Shown piece after piece: positions 9,776-21,177 of a stretch of 64,000 bases of DNA (its first letter is position 1; each line of letters opens with the position of its first letter). The position numbers were made by a program, and so were the translations under genes. The notes under the pieces were generated by a model. It did not search any database. It saw nothing but the letters and a program-made list of their open reading frames with translations, and was not told where the DNA came from. This DNA is from Nymphaea colorata (taxonomy: Eukaryota > Streptophyta > Magnoliopsida > Nymphaeales > Nymphaeaceae). The stretch lies in the NCBI RefSeq assembly GCF_008831285.2, contig NC_045139.1, positions 35,621,706 to 35,685,705 of the forward strand, given 5' to 3'.

Positions 9776-11617
9776 GGTTATAAGTTTTATAATCTAACCA
9801 GTAAGTCTTTCTTTGAAATGAAAAATGCCCATTTCTTTGAGGATATTGAGTTTGGGGGAGGTGATCAGGTTAGAAACATTGCCTTTGAAGAGGGACTTGA
9901 GTCCGCTCATACAGATGTTGTGAGCAATAGTCAGGTATTCATTCCTGCAATTGTTCCAACAACATATTCAGAAAAAGGCAATGGTGTCGATCTCCTTACT
10001 GAAGAACAAACAAAACAACCTCAAGAAAATCAAGTAGAGGTGCCACAAAGGAGATCCACTAGAGAGAGGAGAAATACAATTTCAAATGATTTTGTCTATT
10101 TCCAAGAACATGATGTTGATATGGGCTTAATGGAACAAGATTCTATTAACCCAGCAAGCGATAAAGAGTTCTAAATCTCATAAGTGGGTAGATGCCATGA
10201 ATGAGGAAATAAAGTTCATGATGGATAATGATGTATGAGAAGTTGTTCCCTTGCCTGAAGGTGTGAAACCCATTGGTTGTAAATAGATTTTAAAATGAAG
10301 AGGGATTCATTAGGAAACATCTAAAGGTATAAGACACGTCTTGTCGCAAAGGGCTTTACTCAAAATGAAGACATTGATTATACAGAGACTTTCTCTTTAG
10401 TTTCGTTGAAAGACTCTTTCAGGACTATAATGGCACTTGTGGCTCATTTTGATTTAGAGCTGCATCAGATGGATGTAAAGATAGCGTTTCTAAATTGAGA
10501 CATTGATGAAATGATATATATGGTACAACTAGAAAACTTTGTTTCAGGTGATGCAAAGAAAATGGTCTGCAAGCTCAAGAAATCCATCTATGGGTTAAAG
10601 GAAGCTTCCCTTTAGTGGTATTACAAATTTCATCAAGTTATAGTTTCATTTGGCTTTGAAACGAATATGGTTGATGAATGTTTATACCAAAAGTTCAGTG
10701 GGACAAATTTATCTTTCTGGTTTTATATGTCGATGATATATTACTGACGAATAATGATGTGGGCATACTGCAAGAAACTAAGAAATTTTGTCAACAAAGT
10801 TTGACATGAAGGATCTTGGTGATGCATATTTTGTATTGGGGATCCAGATATTTCGGGATCGTTCTCGGGGTATTCTTGGATTATCACAAAAGGCCTACAT
10901 TGATAAGGTGCTTCAGCTATACGGCATGAAGGATTGCAAACCAGGAAATACTCCAGTTACTAGAGGAGACAAGTTTAGTCTCAAACAGTGCTCTAAAAGT
11001 TAAATCGAATCTAAGGAAATGGAAAGGATTCCCTATTCGTCTGTTGTGGAAAGCGTTATATATGCTTAGGTTTGTATCGTCCGGATATTGCATTTATCGT
11101 TGAAATGTTAGGTAGATACTTAAGTGATCCGGATATGGATCATTTGAAAGCAGCCAAAAGTGTATTGATTGACTTACAAAGAACAAAACGTTTTATGATC
11201 ACATACAAAAAGTCAGACCAGTTGGAGATCATTAGGTATTCAGATTCTGACTTTGCTGAGTGCGAATAAAGTAGCATAGCATGTTACGAGGCATCCAATC
11301 ATGCTTTATGGTTGCATAATTTTGTCACTGGGCTGCACATTATGAATGATGTACAAAGACCACTAAGGTTATTGTGTGACAATAATTCAGCAATCATGTA
11401 CTCTAATAACAGCCGCAGTTTGTCAAAGTCGAAGCACATCGACATTAAGTTTTTTTGGGCTATTAAAGATAGGATACAGAATGGTCAGGTGTCTTTAGAG
11501 TATATTGGGACTAACTCTATGATTGCGGATCCGCTTACCAAGGGTTTAACACCTAAGGACTTTTACGAACATGTTGTTCATATGGGGGTGTTACCTTTGG
11601 ATGATGTGCTGGTTTAG
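9776..11617 (+). pseudogene. Copia-1a integrase tail, reverse transcriptase and RNase H remnant
   Basis: Starts right after KGKQTN with KGL/YKFYN..NAHFFEDIEF, normally found about 250-300 residues further on in this family, so the integrase DDE core is missing. RT blocks are legible across frames: RLVAKGFTQ, HQMDVKIAFLN followed by a stop, KSIYGLKEAS, and a frameshifted YVDDILL near 10730. The frame 10788-11003 holds FDMKDLGDAYFVLGIQI. RNase H shows YSDSDFAECE joined directly to SSIACYEASNHALW, so about 35 residues are missing, then LLCDNNSAIMYSNN..SKHIDIKFFW and the end of pol at 11617. Multiple stops and shifts make it dead. Confidence 0.88.
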
Positions 11618-12012
11618 TGAGAGTTTGTATTTTGTTTGCTCTTATATATGGACGCATATTCAGTTTTCTACAGAATAAAGTTTAAAGTTCTTTCGTTTCA
11701 TTCTGTGTATATGTTTTTGATTTCCATAAGGTTTTAAAATTGGACCAGTTAAGAATAAACATGTTGTAATCACATTACATGTAATTCTCATACTATACAT
11801 CCATATCAAATCTATGTCATTGATTGTGTTAACATTTGTGATCATTGAAGGTTTAACTAATTTTATTATAGCGAAAGCCGCTTTGGTCCTGTGTTGATAT
11901 GATCATGGACGAGATTGGTGAAAATAACGTTTAATAAGATACCAGTTTTGAGCTCCTAAGGTTTTATGTAATGTCTGAATGTATAAAGACATATTTGGCC
12001 CAAGTGAGAGAT
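11618..12012 (+). other. Copia-1a 3' noncoding region and polypurine tract
   Basis: No coding capacity. The tract AAGTGAGAGA (12002-12011) abuts the 3' LTR and is the plus-strand primer site; the usual form in related elements is AAGTGGGAGA. Confidence 0.8.
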
Positions 12013-12493
12013 TGTAAGGATCATTTGGTGGGCCAACATATGTCTATCAGGAATTTCAGACATTATGGAGAATTTCAGACATTATGGCTGTCTTAATATA
12101 AATATCCGCTTAATGATTGCATTTTGGGATGTTACGTCATTTTAGATGGTATGAGGTAATTTTGAAACGTATAGATACCTGTACGCAATTACGGATTCTT
12201 TGATGGGTTGAATCCGTAATTGCCCTTAATATAAAATGGTTGTGGTCCCTGGGGTCGTGGAATGGTTGCTTGAAACGTTGGTTTCTAGGGTTGTCTCTTC
12301 GCTATCTGAGAGCGACCTCACGTGCGCCGCAAAGACTCTGGAAGATTCTACCGCGATCTACCGTCCTGTTCTTCAGATGGATTTAGGTACGCTTCCGCTA
12401 CAATTAAATTTTTTGGTTTCAATGATTTAGCATGAACATGATCTTCTTTAGGGCATATTGTTTTTGTATATGCATGAGGGAAATCTCCCAACA
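12013..12493 (+). repeat. 3' LTR of Copia-1a
   Basis: 481 bp, longer than the 5' LTR because of a 24-bp local tandem duplication of GAATTTCAGACATTATGG (about 12052-12085) and a few added bases near the end. TATAAAA box at about 12229. Being a promoter at the 3' edge, it points rightward into module B and the ARI inverted repeat at 16865-17966. Confidence 0.93.
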
Positions 12494-13486
12494 TTTGCCT
12501 CGAACTATTTCCCATACGGTCTCATATGCTTGAGGTCCTAAAATCTGCTAGACAAATCATTTATCGGCTTTTCTCTATTTCATCTTGTGAGACGCTTCCA
12601 TTACTTTGGCTACGTTTGATACCCTTGCATCTGAGATCCGAGACTGTTTTAAAAGTTGTGCTATGTATGATCTGTAAACAAACAGAAGATCTCAATAGCA
12701 TGGGTCTCAAATACATGTTATATAAAAAAAGCCAAACATTTAGGTTGTGTCTATTACACCGTAGATCTGAGATTCACGATGATATGAGATCCATGGATTT
12801 AAGATCATACCATAGCCCTGTTCAGCGTTAAATGTATTGTTAGATCGATGCTACAGAGGTCCTCAGTCTGTTTAAATTAAATTTCATTCAAAACACACCT
12901 TTTTATGCAACAGTAGGTCTAAGATCCGAAGCAATCATACTCAACCTTAAAGTCTGACGGAGAGAAGGTCGAGATCTTCAATGATATCAGATTACTGTAG
13001 GTTTGTGGTAAACAAACAAACATAACCTATGAATGCGAAAGAACTAAACAAACCTTGGCGTGTAACCTTTTGACCAAGAATTCATGCCTTCAATGGATTT
13101 TCGCCACCTTTATGCTCCACATTTATTGATTTTCTACTTGCAGGTTTGGCCTTTTGACAATGGAGCCAAACAGAGTGACTTAATATATAGCCTACCTAGG
13201 CATGGTTTAAGGGGCAGATTGGGCAACTTGGTTTTCCAACGTTCAAGATTGTCATCAAATTTTTTACTAATTTAAGTAGTAGCCAAGCCAAAAGTAAGGG
13301 GTACTAATTCTTTTTTAAACTTTTAGGAGCACTTGTATGTAAATAAATAAAAATAAGGATGTTTCAATATGGAAATAAGGAAATTTTGTAGACAATGACC
13401 CACATCAATATAGAAAAGCTCATGGCCAATTGCATAAAATCACATAGTAGAAAGAAACAAAAGCACCACTCTGCATGTGATAAACG

Positions 13487-13640
13487 TTAGGTGAAGGCAG
13501 GAGCAAGTTCTTCAATGGAGCTTGTCCCATCCTCATGGAGGATAAGTTATTTAAAGAGTTCCATCTCCAAACCCAGTTGTAGAAAAGGACTTGCTATTGA
13601 AGGAGGTCTAGGCAGACCTTATCAAGTCCCAAGCAACAGT
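13487..13640 (-). pseudogene. C-terminal exon remnant of an unidentified gene (module B copy 1)
   Basis: Read on the minus strand: GLPRPPSIASPFLQLGLEME, then LFK, one in-frame stop, LILHEDGTSSIEELAPAFT and a TAA at 13487-13489. It reads like protein rather than random sequence, and a decayed version exists in module A (2650-2760). I do not recognise the family. Copies at 39202-39355 and 62902-63055. Confidence 0.35.
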
Positions 13641-14179
13641 GTGTCCAAGCTTGCAGCATATGTATCATGTGTTGAGTTCAAGCAAACATGGGCCATATGA
13701 TCTCTCTCAATAAAACAAATTATGATCTACGGGGTGTTTGACAAGGATAACAGTATGTAGCAGTTTCTTCTGAGCATGAAATACTATCTTACAATATTCT
13801 ATGAATCTGTCGTAATATTTGGGATAGATACATGAAACAGTAACATATTGTTAATGATGTCAAACAGCCCCTCTAGTATCTGAAATGTTTAAAAATGTTT
13901 CAGGGTGTGTATTGGGCACTAAAAATTAATTTCACCTGGCTGGTGTATCATGAACCCAAACAAGAGTATTTGAGCAAAATCACACCCATGTTACTATTGT
14001 TTCTCAAGAGAGCTAAGAGCAATTGTCTCACATAAGAGAGAGAGAGAGCCGATAAAATGAGAATGCATAACAAAATTTGAGAACAAGAAATCTCATAGAT
14101 ACAAGAAAAGAGAGAGAGAGAAAGAGTACTTAGAGATTTGAATGATCAATTATAACAGTGGCTGACCATTATATGTTAT

Positions 14180-14350
14180 TTGGAGAGATGCAGATGGACT
14201 GACATGGTTGAATTTCAGCTCCAAATGATCCAACATGCTATCTGTCTTTTGAATGCTCAAAGTAACATTTGAATTGAAATCAGTAAGTTGGGCTGCATCG
14301 GTTTCTCTTACAAGTTTTTGAAGGTCTTTCTCAATCTTTAATAAGATACT
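14180..14350 (-). pseudogene. Internal exon remnant of an unidentified gene (module B copy 1)
   Basis: Minus strand, upstream of the C-terminal remnant in the same orientation. Preceded by an intron-like T-rich end with TTTAG, then an open stretch containing IEKDLQKLVRETDAAQLTDF and SNVTLSIQKTDSMLDHLELK, ending near an AT/GTCAGT that could be a donor. Further upstream (about 14540) a short SRLALPGGSVS precedes GTAAAG, another possible exon end. Hydrophilic, helix-prone; no family recognised. All three copies (also 39912-40082 and 63600-63770) keep the frame open. Confidence 0.4.
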
Positions 14351-14661
14351 AAATTACAATATTAATGTTTAATTAAGCACAAAACAATCGTTGAATTTGG
14401 GTTTCAAGATTTCAGATCCTGCCCAGATCAACATTGGAGTCTGAACTGAAGTTTCAAGCAACGTATTTGAAAAATGTGAACACAAATTTAACATATTGAC
14501 TTGAACTTTACACTGACAGATCCACCAGGAAGTGCAAGACGCGAGAAAATACATGTCGGTAGGTTGCGGGACTAGGATCCATGATTAGGTGACCAGAAAA
14601 GACATGTTGGTAGAGTGTGTGGGCTCTCCTATTCAACATGATGCGTGCCTATGATGTGCAA

Positions 14662-14693
14662 GCATGCATGCACGCATGCATGACATGCATGTC
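14662..14693. repeat. GCATGC/CATGCATG palindromic cluster
   Basis: Alternating purine-pyrimidine stretch with repeated CATGCA words, each self-complementary. CATGCA is the RY element bound by plant B3-domain factors, but with no functional gene adjacent this is only a sequence observation. Also in unit III at 40393-40423. Confidence 0.55.
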
Positions 14694-16864
14694 ATATCAT
14701 GATGCATGATGTGGCGTGGTGGAGCTTTGCATCACCAGCTCACGTTGACGTGGAAAATGCAATCGTATTAAAAGTGTTAGATACGTTTTTTAAAATAGGC
14801 AATGAAGTGGAACAGCTTCTCAATTAATTAGATACCGAATCTTTATTTTTTTTTTAATTATGATTTGGTGGTATGCGAAGGGCCAAAGCGGCTTCCTTTA
14901 TCGCCTTCGGCGTCTAAAGCTGTTTCAGGACTTGGGTAGTCTTACAATACACCCTTTAAGTGATTGCTGTTGAGATCGAGCTGATGACGCGTCATCTACG
15001 CCTCCCTCAAACGGTCAACCAAATATGCTAATCTTAATTTTTTTGATCTTGACTTGAATCATCGAGGGTTTGCAAAAACAACTCTAGAACATATTAAAAT
15101 TTTGTCGTTTTGTCGGGTTAGTAGCGTCGAGTTAGTAGCTTGTACAAAGCGATCAGTTCGATTCCAATGAACACCAATACTCCATATAAGCTAAAGTAGG
15201 CATAGTTGGAAGTACTATTTTTGGATATTTATGTTGACGAATGAGCGGCAAAGTCTCTTAACTATTCTACCTAGCTAGAGTGTATATAAGAATGCCAACA
15301 GATTGGATTCCATATTCATTTTTTCGGTTATTCACGTATTCGGAGTCGAAAATCATTAAAGAAAAGTCACATCCGAATCCAAATAAATCAAAATTCAATT
15401 TTACAATCGAAATCTGATTTTTATATTCATATTCGAATCCAAATTTTGAACTGATTTTCAAAATGTAAAAGCATTACATATAAGATATTCGTTTAAAAAT
15501 AAATCCGTTTCAAATCTGTATCTGAATCTGATCATATACTTATGTATATCTAAATCCAAATCCTAATCCGATTGGATGTCATTTCTTAAATTTCAATGTG
15601 ATCCGATTTCTTAATCAAATGTTAAATTTTTTCTATATCAGACTTTTCAAATCGGTTGGATCAAATATCTGATCCAAATCAAATATATTCAGCTCGAATA
15701 AACCCCATCAAACTCGTCCAATTCTATATGAAAGCCTTGTTAAAGTGTTTTTAGTGGAACAGAGCATATATTTTGCATCTTGAATTCTGCGAACATCAAC
15801 TTAAACCAAAATCTTGAACCCATAGTTTTGAAATCCACAGTTTGTTCGTTAAAATGGTTGGTTGAAATTAATGTGTTTAGCTTAAAACTATCAAATACGT
15901 GTTCAGCTTTTTGACTTTCCGGAGATCAAATTCTCAAGGAGCTGTCTACTAACAAAAAATATTAATTCTTCGGTACTGGAAAAATAAATATATTTTTGTC
16001 TTCAATAAGCGCAATTCTGTTATTTTACATTAAGAATTAAAATTTTCTGTCAAGAAAAGGCTCTTTAAAAGTTGAGTGGCTAAGGGTTGAATAGTGACTT
16101 ACCATTTGTTTAAAGTGTAAGTGCTTTTTTGTTATTTTTTCAAAAGTGAAATGAAAATAAGAAAGAGAAAAGGGGGTGCCATTGTGAATAAAGCCACTTC
16201 ATTGAACTTTTAATGTGAACAACCTCATTTATCACTTGGAAGGTGCCTACCCAACTGCCATGACAAGAGGATGTTTCATGTTGCTTTTAATACACAAGTA
16301 TCTTGGCTTTATTGGTTGTGTTTTATATGCACCACATTTATATGCTACACCTTGTCAACTGCCTACATGTGTCTGTGAGCATGGGTAAATATGTCTATAT
16401 ACATGGAAGCATATTTTAAAAATGAAGCCCATACCTAGATAAACCAGAAAATAGTCCACAATCCAGAAACATCAACTTTAAACAATGTTCAGAAAATGAT
16501 AGTTATAACAGAATGACTGGGATGGGCATGACTCTATTTGCCCAAAGGAAGATTTCTTTCACCAGAGCTCACCTATATTCTCTTGACAAAAAACGTTTAG
16601 TGTACGTATTAGAACCACGCGTTCACATCTAGCATCGGATACCAACAAAGGTACAAGTGGATTAAAAGCGCTCTAAAGCAGTAACATATGACAATCATTT
16701 CCTATATATTTAAAAGAAAATTGAAATTTCAGAAAACAGGGATCCCAAGAGAAAACACAAATAAGGAAGCCTCTAGCCACAGCATCACTTCAACCAATGA
16801 AGAACGACCAAATTTCTAGGAAAAACGGGGCAACAGCAAATCGATCATCGAAAAAACCATCCAC

Positions 16865-17237
16865 CTGCGACCGACGGGCCGTCATACCATCGGAATCATC
16901 GGTATCGTTGTCCAGGAATTCATAGTCGGCCTTGTCGTCATCACTAGCCATCGCCGTGTCTCCGCTGTAGAAATCATCTAAGGATTCCTCCTCTGCTGCA
17001 TCATGCATATCGTCCTCCGAATCCATATCTCCAAATTAGTGGTTTCCTCTTTCTTTAAATTAATGAAATTTCCCTTAATCGGAAAATAAAAAAGAGCTAA
17101 ATCAGCCAAGAAAGGCGTCGGAATCCGTAGGAGAGAGCGGGGAAACTTGCAAAACCAAGAGGATGACGATCGATCAAGCGCAATGTGGAGGAATTCGGCA
17201 GAGACAAGACGAAAAACCGAGGAGAGCGAGGGGTTCT
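16865..17237 (-). pseudogene. ARIADNE-like exon 1 with 5' UTR, open frame (copy Q1)
   Basis: The best preserved ARI fragment. ATG at 17026 (minus) opens a 54-codon, 162-nt exon: MDSEDDMHDAAEEESLDDFY, then SGDTAMASDDDKADYEFLDN, then DTDDSDGMTARRSQ. It ends at CAG followed by GTGGATGG, a plausible phase-0 splice donor at 16864/16865, where plant ARI7/8 genes are expected to join the exon beginning near YTIL. No later exon is present downstream (lower coordinates), so it is an orphan exon. The 5' UTR matches that of the + copies but is cut at about 17237, so this copy has no promoter of its own: it is joined head to head to the promoter of copy P2. Intron-like sequence follows the donor. Confidence 0.75.
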
Positions 17238-17257
17238 CTATAACCGAATTCGGCAGA

Positions 17258-17557
17258 CATAAAAAGTAAAGCTTTGTAAGGGCATAAGAGTCATTGGCAA
17301 AAATAACCTGAATCCATGAAGGACTAACTCCCTCCGTGACGTAATCTGTTAATCACCTCAAGAACAAGCCATACGATTCGTTTTCAGCCACATCGACAAG
17401 TTTCAGACATGAGCGTATCAATCGTTGCCCTTGACACTCAAATGCGATGAACGTTTAACCAGATAGTACGCAACTCCACAGCCACTATCCGAAGCGTAGG
17501 GATACGTCAGTAATTTGGGAAAAAATTCTGAGCTCCGTATAAAAGTGGGAGCTTACG
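17258..17557 (+). promoter_or_regulatory. ARI-like promoter driving copy P2
   Basis: About 300 bp upstream of the P2 5' UTR with a TATAAAA box at 17538-17544, about 20 bp before the first base shared with the P1 fragment. The same block occurs at 25197-25496, partly at 46080-46281, and in inverse orientation at 43056-43378. Being conserved in all four places it is the original gene's promoter. Activity cannot be judged. Confidence 0.65.
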
Positions 17558-17966
17558 TGAGCCGATGCCAGGGAAGGAGGGGAAGAGAGAGAAGGAAAAC
17601 CCCTCGCTCTCCTCAGTTTTCCATCTTATCTCTGCCGAATTCCTCCACATTGCTCTTCATCGATCGTCATCCTCTTGGTTTTTCAAGTTTCCCCGCTCTC
17701 TCCTGCAGATTCCGATGCCTTTCTTGGCTGATTTGTCTCTTTTTTATTTTCCGATTAAGGGAAATTTCATTAATTTAAAGAAAGAGAAAACTACTAGTTT
17801 GGAGATGATGGATTCGGAGGACGATATACATGATGCAGCAGAGGAGGAATCCTGAGATGATTTCTACAGCGGAGACCCGGCGATGGCTAGCGATGACGAC
17901 GAGGCCGACTATGAGTTCCTGGACAACGATACCGATGAATCCCCAAAAATAGTACACAAAAGGTGA
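17558..17966 (+). pseudogene. ARIADNE-like 5' UTR and broken exon 1 (copy P2)
   Basis: Same structure as the copy at the window start: ATG at 17808, MDSEDDIHDAAEEES, TGA at 17853-17855, later frame end at 17964-17966 after leaving ARI homology. It has a full upstream promoter, so a short transcript could be made, but only a 16-residue peptide (from the ATG at 17805) precedes the stop. It lies head to head with Q1: inverted arms about 16860-17237 and 17560-17940. Confidence 0.75.
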
Positions 17967-18234
17967 ATTATTTTGTATAGTTGAAGAACTTGAACAAGGT
18001 TTTGTATAGTTGAACTTATGAATAGTTTTTGCAAAAGAAAATTACAATAAAGAACATGTGATGACTCCTTTAACTAGTAATTTCGGAATCCCCTGTAAGT
18101 TTTAGTATTGCAATTCATTCAAAAGAAAATATATCAGGCCATTCTAGAACTAACCAAATCCTTGAGTTATTTCAACTGCCGTTATCATAATTATGTTTAT
18201 CTAAATTGAATATTTTGACAAGAAGCAAACAGCT

Positions 18235-19290
18235 TCACCATGGAGCCAATTGTTGTTGATAAAAAAAAAACAATTGAATGAATAAATACGAATAAAAACA
18301 TACTTGTTAGAATAAATGATACGCTATCAAAAGTCAAGCTTCATTGAAATCCTGCCATTTCACACATAGGAGAAACAACAAGTATAAATACATATAGGAG
18401 AAACAATAAGTTTAATTACATATCATGTTTCTTCTGCAGATAGTACAATTGAAGCAAAGAAAAACCATTGATATTGATCTTGCTGTGTACTATAACAGAT
18501 TTTACTAAATGCTTGTGCTGTACTTGTTTTGCATCCAAAACATAAGCAAATTTCAACTTAGCTAATGATTCATTTTATCAAGCAAAATATCAAATATTGG
18601 AAACAAATAAATCGAAGAACGGCTAAGCAGGACGTAGACATGTGCTAGCGTTTTGGTAAATGTTTTCATGAGAGTTGGTTCTTTATGTCGTTTAAACAAA
18701 AAGACTTTTTAATTTTGTAAAAAGTTGTGACTTCATTTACATGGAATAAAAGTTCTTAAATAAAACAAAAAATCAGCCACTTATTTATTTTATGCATAGA
18801 TGATACCTAGTTTTAAAAGCTTTTCTAAAGCTTGAATACATTGTGGCGTCCATTGAAAAGGAAAAAGAAAACTTGCCTAGACAATTCATGAAATAAGAAC
18901 ATCAAAGTTTTAAGAAAAATATATAAGTGAAAAAAAAAAGACAAATCAATTTACAATGTACAAAAATTTGGCGCTTTATGGCATTTAGAACAACTTCTTC
19001 ATACTAGACAATTAGAAGAAGAGCTGACTGTCTTATGCAAAGAAGGGCTTTGCACTTGTATTTTATAGCCATGGTACCAGCTCCATATGGCAACTATAGA
19101 TTCATTAGAATTTAAGTGGAATATCAGCAAATCAAGCAATTATAGGTACGAAAAATAAAAAATTTATAATCTTTACTTTTTCAGCAGAACAATTTCTTTT
19201 TATAGGTGAATTTATTTTCATACGTTATCGAAAAAGATGTGATAGGTAGGAAGAGATGGCTTCATTTTTCTATTTATCTTCATTATCAAT
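18235..19290. repeat. Long inverted repeat, left arm (unit II)
   Basis: Left arm matching, in reverse complement, the truncated right arm at about 22471-22803. Unit II also has small private deletions nearby (about 20 bp at 18080 and 8 bp at 18640). Noncoding. Confidence 0.55.
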
Positions 19291-19681
19291 GGAAGAACAT
19301 GTTTTTTGCAATTGATTGGCCAAATCTTTGAATCTTACAAAGTCAAATGATGCTACAACCCATCTTGTCTAGTAATTCTTTCTACACTTAAAGAGATTGG
19401 CATTAACAGCGGGCAATCATTTTTATTTTCCAGTAATTATTTTCATACTCTTCTGTAATTTGGATCTGATCTTCACTGGATTGTTACCTTCATTAGGATT
19501 GAAATCATCGGCTGAGCCCCACCAACAAGGCCTTGCAAGGATAACCACTATAAGAAAAGCTCATGTCCAACTACATAAAATCACAAAGCTGCAGAAAGAA
19601 ACAAGCACCAATTTGCATGTGATCAACCTTAGATGAAGGCAAGATCAAGTTTTTTTATCAATGCATATGTTCCATTTTCAT

Positions 19682-20173
19682 TAGGGCTGCACACGAGCCG
19701 AGTCCAGCCTGAGCTTGGCCAGCTCCACTCGGCTCAAAAAACTCAAGCTCGAGCTCAGCTCGAACTTGAGTAGAGCTTTTTATAACAAGCTCGAGCTCGA
19801 CTGTACTGCACAAAATTGAGCTTGAACTTGACTTGTTTAATCCATTTAGATCATTTAGACATTAACTCGTTCAGCATTAACCCGTGTAAGCATTAATTCA
19901 TTTAACTCGTGTAAGCGTCAACCCATGTAACTCGTTTAACTCGTGTAAGCGTTTAACTCATGTAACTCGTGAAACCGTTTTTGATAATATTATATAGAGT
20001 ACCAGTTCGTGAGTCGAGTTGAGTTCCTGAAACTCAAACTCGACTCGTTTCTCGTTTTGGGTATCTTTGTAAGCTCGAACTCGACTTGTTTTTAAACGAG
20101 TGGAGCACGAGCCAAGTTTTTCCGAGCGTGTTCGAGTCAAGCCCGAGTTGGCTCGGCACGTTGTGCAGCCTTA
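19682..20173. mobile_element. hAT-like MITE, family 1 (unit II)
   Basis: 492 bp, TAGGGCTGCACA...TGTGCAGCCTTA with perfect ATTTTCAT duplications at 19674-19681 and 20174-20181. Confidence 0.88.
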
Positions 20174-20443
20174 ATTTTCATCATTCATGGATGATAAGCT
20201 AATTTACAAGGTCCATCTCCCACCGTGCCTCTTGCAGAAAAGGATTCGGTGTTGAAGGAGGTCAAATTAGCATATCTTATCAGCTTCAAAAGAATGGTAT
20301 ATCCAAGCTTGCAGCATATAACATTTGCAGCATATAACTTTTTACTGCATGGAGGAGAAACAAAGGCAAATAGGTGCATGGGGACCAGTTGGTGCAGTTC
20401 CAGTACTTGACGTATGTTCAAGGGTGCCCACTTGCATGGGCTA

Positions 20444-20740
20444 TAGAGATGCCAATAGATCATGTTAGAATTTGGTGTACTCTTATATTCACATATTCGC
20501 TGAATCCAAATGAAGAAAAATCATGACTGAATCTCGATTTCACAATCCACTAAATCTGATCTAAATCCAAGTTCGATCGAATATTGAAGCATATCAGAAT
20601 CCAAATATGATCAGATGTCATTTCTTAAGCTCAAATTCGATCCAATTTCTTAATCGGATATTAATTTTTCCATATCCGATTTTTTTTTTTTGGGATGGTT
20701 CGATTGGATACCCAATCCAAATTGTATATTGCCATCCCTA
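20444..20740. mobile_element. ATCCGAAT-rich MITE (unit II)
   Basis: TAGAGATGCCAATA...TATTGCCATCCCTA; same site as the copy at 2912-3207. Confidence 0.6.
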
Positions 20741-21177
20741 CCATGCTAACATACGTGTGGAAAGCATGGGCCTTGGTTCTTTCCACTCAAGATGTGTGCT
20801 TTTGAATGGATTCAGACAACTGGCATCTCCTCTACAAACAAAACATGCACCTTTGGGCAGTCTTTGAGGTCCGACTTTTTGTTTCCATCCACATTATCCA
20901 CTCAAGATGTTCTTTCATCTCCTATATTTCTTGTAGATTTCTAAGGTTGTGTTTGTTTCTGCAGATCTTAGATCCACAGACTTGAGGTTGGGCAACACCC
21001 TCTTAAGTCCATGGTTTTTAATATGTAGCATGGATTCCTGAGATCCTTAGTTTAAACAAACTCAGGATCTTCCAAATCACACTTCCAATGCAGTTTCATA
21101 TTTAAGATCTGATACTTTCAAACGCAACCTTAATGATTCATTTGCATATTCAAGGAGTCCCCCATCCATCTTTTCAC

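Larger units (their letters stand above)
6980..12493 (+). mobile_element. Ty1/copia LTR retrotransposon Copia-1a (defective)
   Basis: A 5.5-kb element with two LTRs (6980-7435 and 12013-12493), canonical TG...CA ends, a tRNA-Met primer-binding site, a polypurine tract and decayed gag-pol remnants in the Ty1/copia order. Target duplication is TTTAC on the left and TTTGC (12494-12498) on the right; the uninterrupted site in unit IV reads CTCTTTACCTCGAAC (61850-61864). The integrase catalytic core and part of RNase H are deleted, and the pol frame carries several stops, so it cannot move by itself. LTRs differ at about 20 positions plus indels by manual count, roughly 4%. Confidence 0.95.
12494..16421. 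other. Module B, copy 1: noncoding with exon remnants
   Basis: About 3.9 kb without an intact gene. Contents: the AGATCT-rich repeat (12540-13060), minus-strand exon remnants (13487-13640, 14180-14350), (GA)n runs (14036-14048, 14110-14125), a GCATGC-rich palindromic cluster (14662-14693), and an ATCCGAAT-rich MITE-like stretch (about 15290-15660) without clear ends. Copies: 38295-42160 and, truncated by the window, 61858-64000. Confidence 0.6.
1..17237. repeat. Tandem unit I (complete: P-A-Copia-1-B-Q)
   Basis: First copy of the segmental repeat. Its left edge is cut by the window: it begins inside the ARI-like 5' UTR, and the matching promoter seen upstream of units II and III lies outside. 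The order is broken ARI exon (1-408), module A (409-6979), Copia-1 (6980-12493), module B (12494 to about 16421), then ARI exon 1 on the minus strand (16865-17237). Relative to units II and III it lacks about 380 bp between about 4114 and 4115 (present at about 21690-22065 in unit II) and a short piece of the second MITE. Units I to III are nearly identical over module A, with only a handful of differences in the first 400 bases, so the duplication is fairly recent. Confidence 0.9.

Noticed and set aside
16790-17026. A functional ARI gene
   Set aside because: Only exon 1 is present in every copy; the RING1-IBR-RING2 exons are absent from the window.
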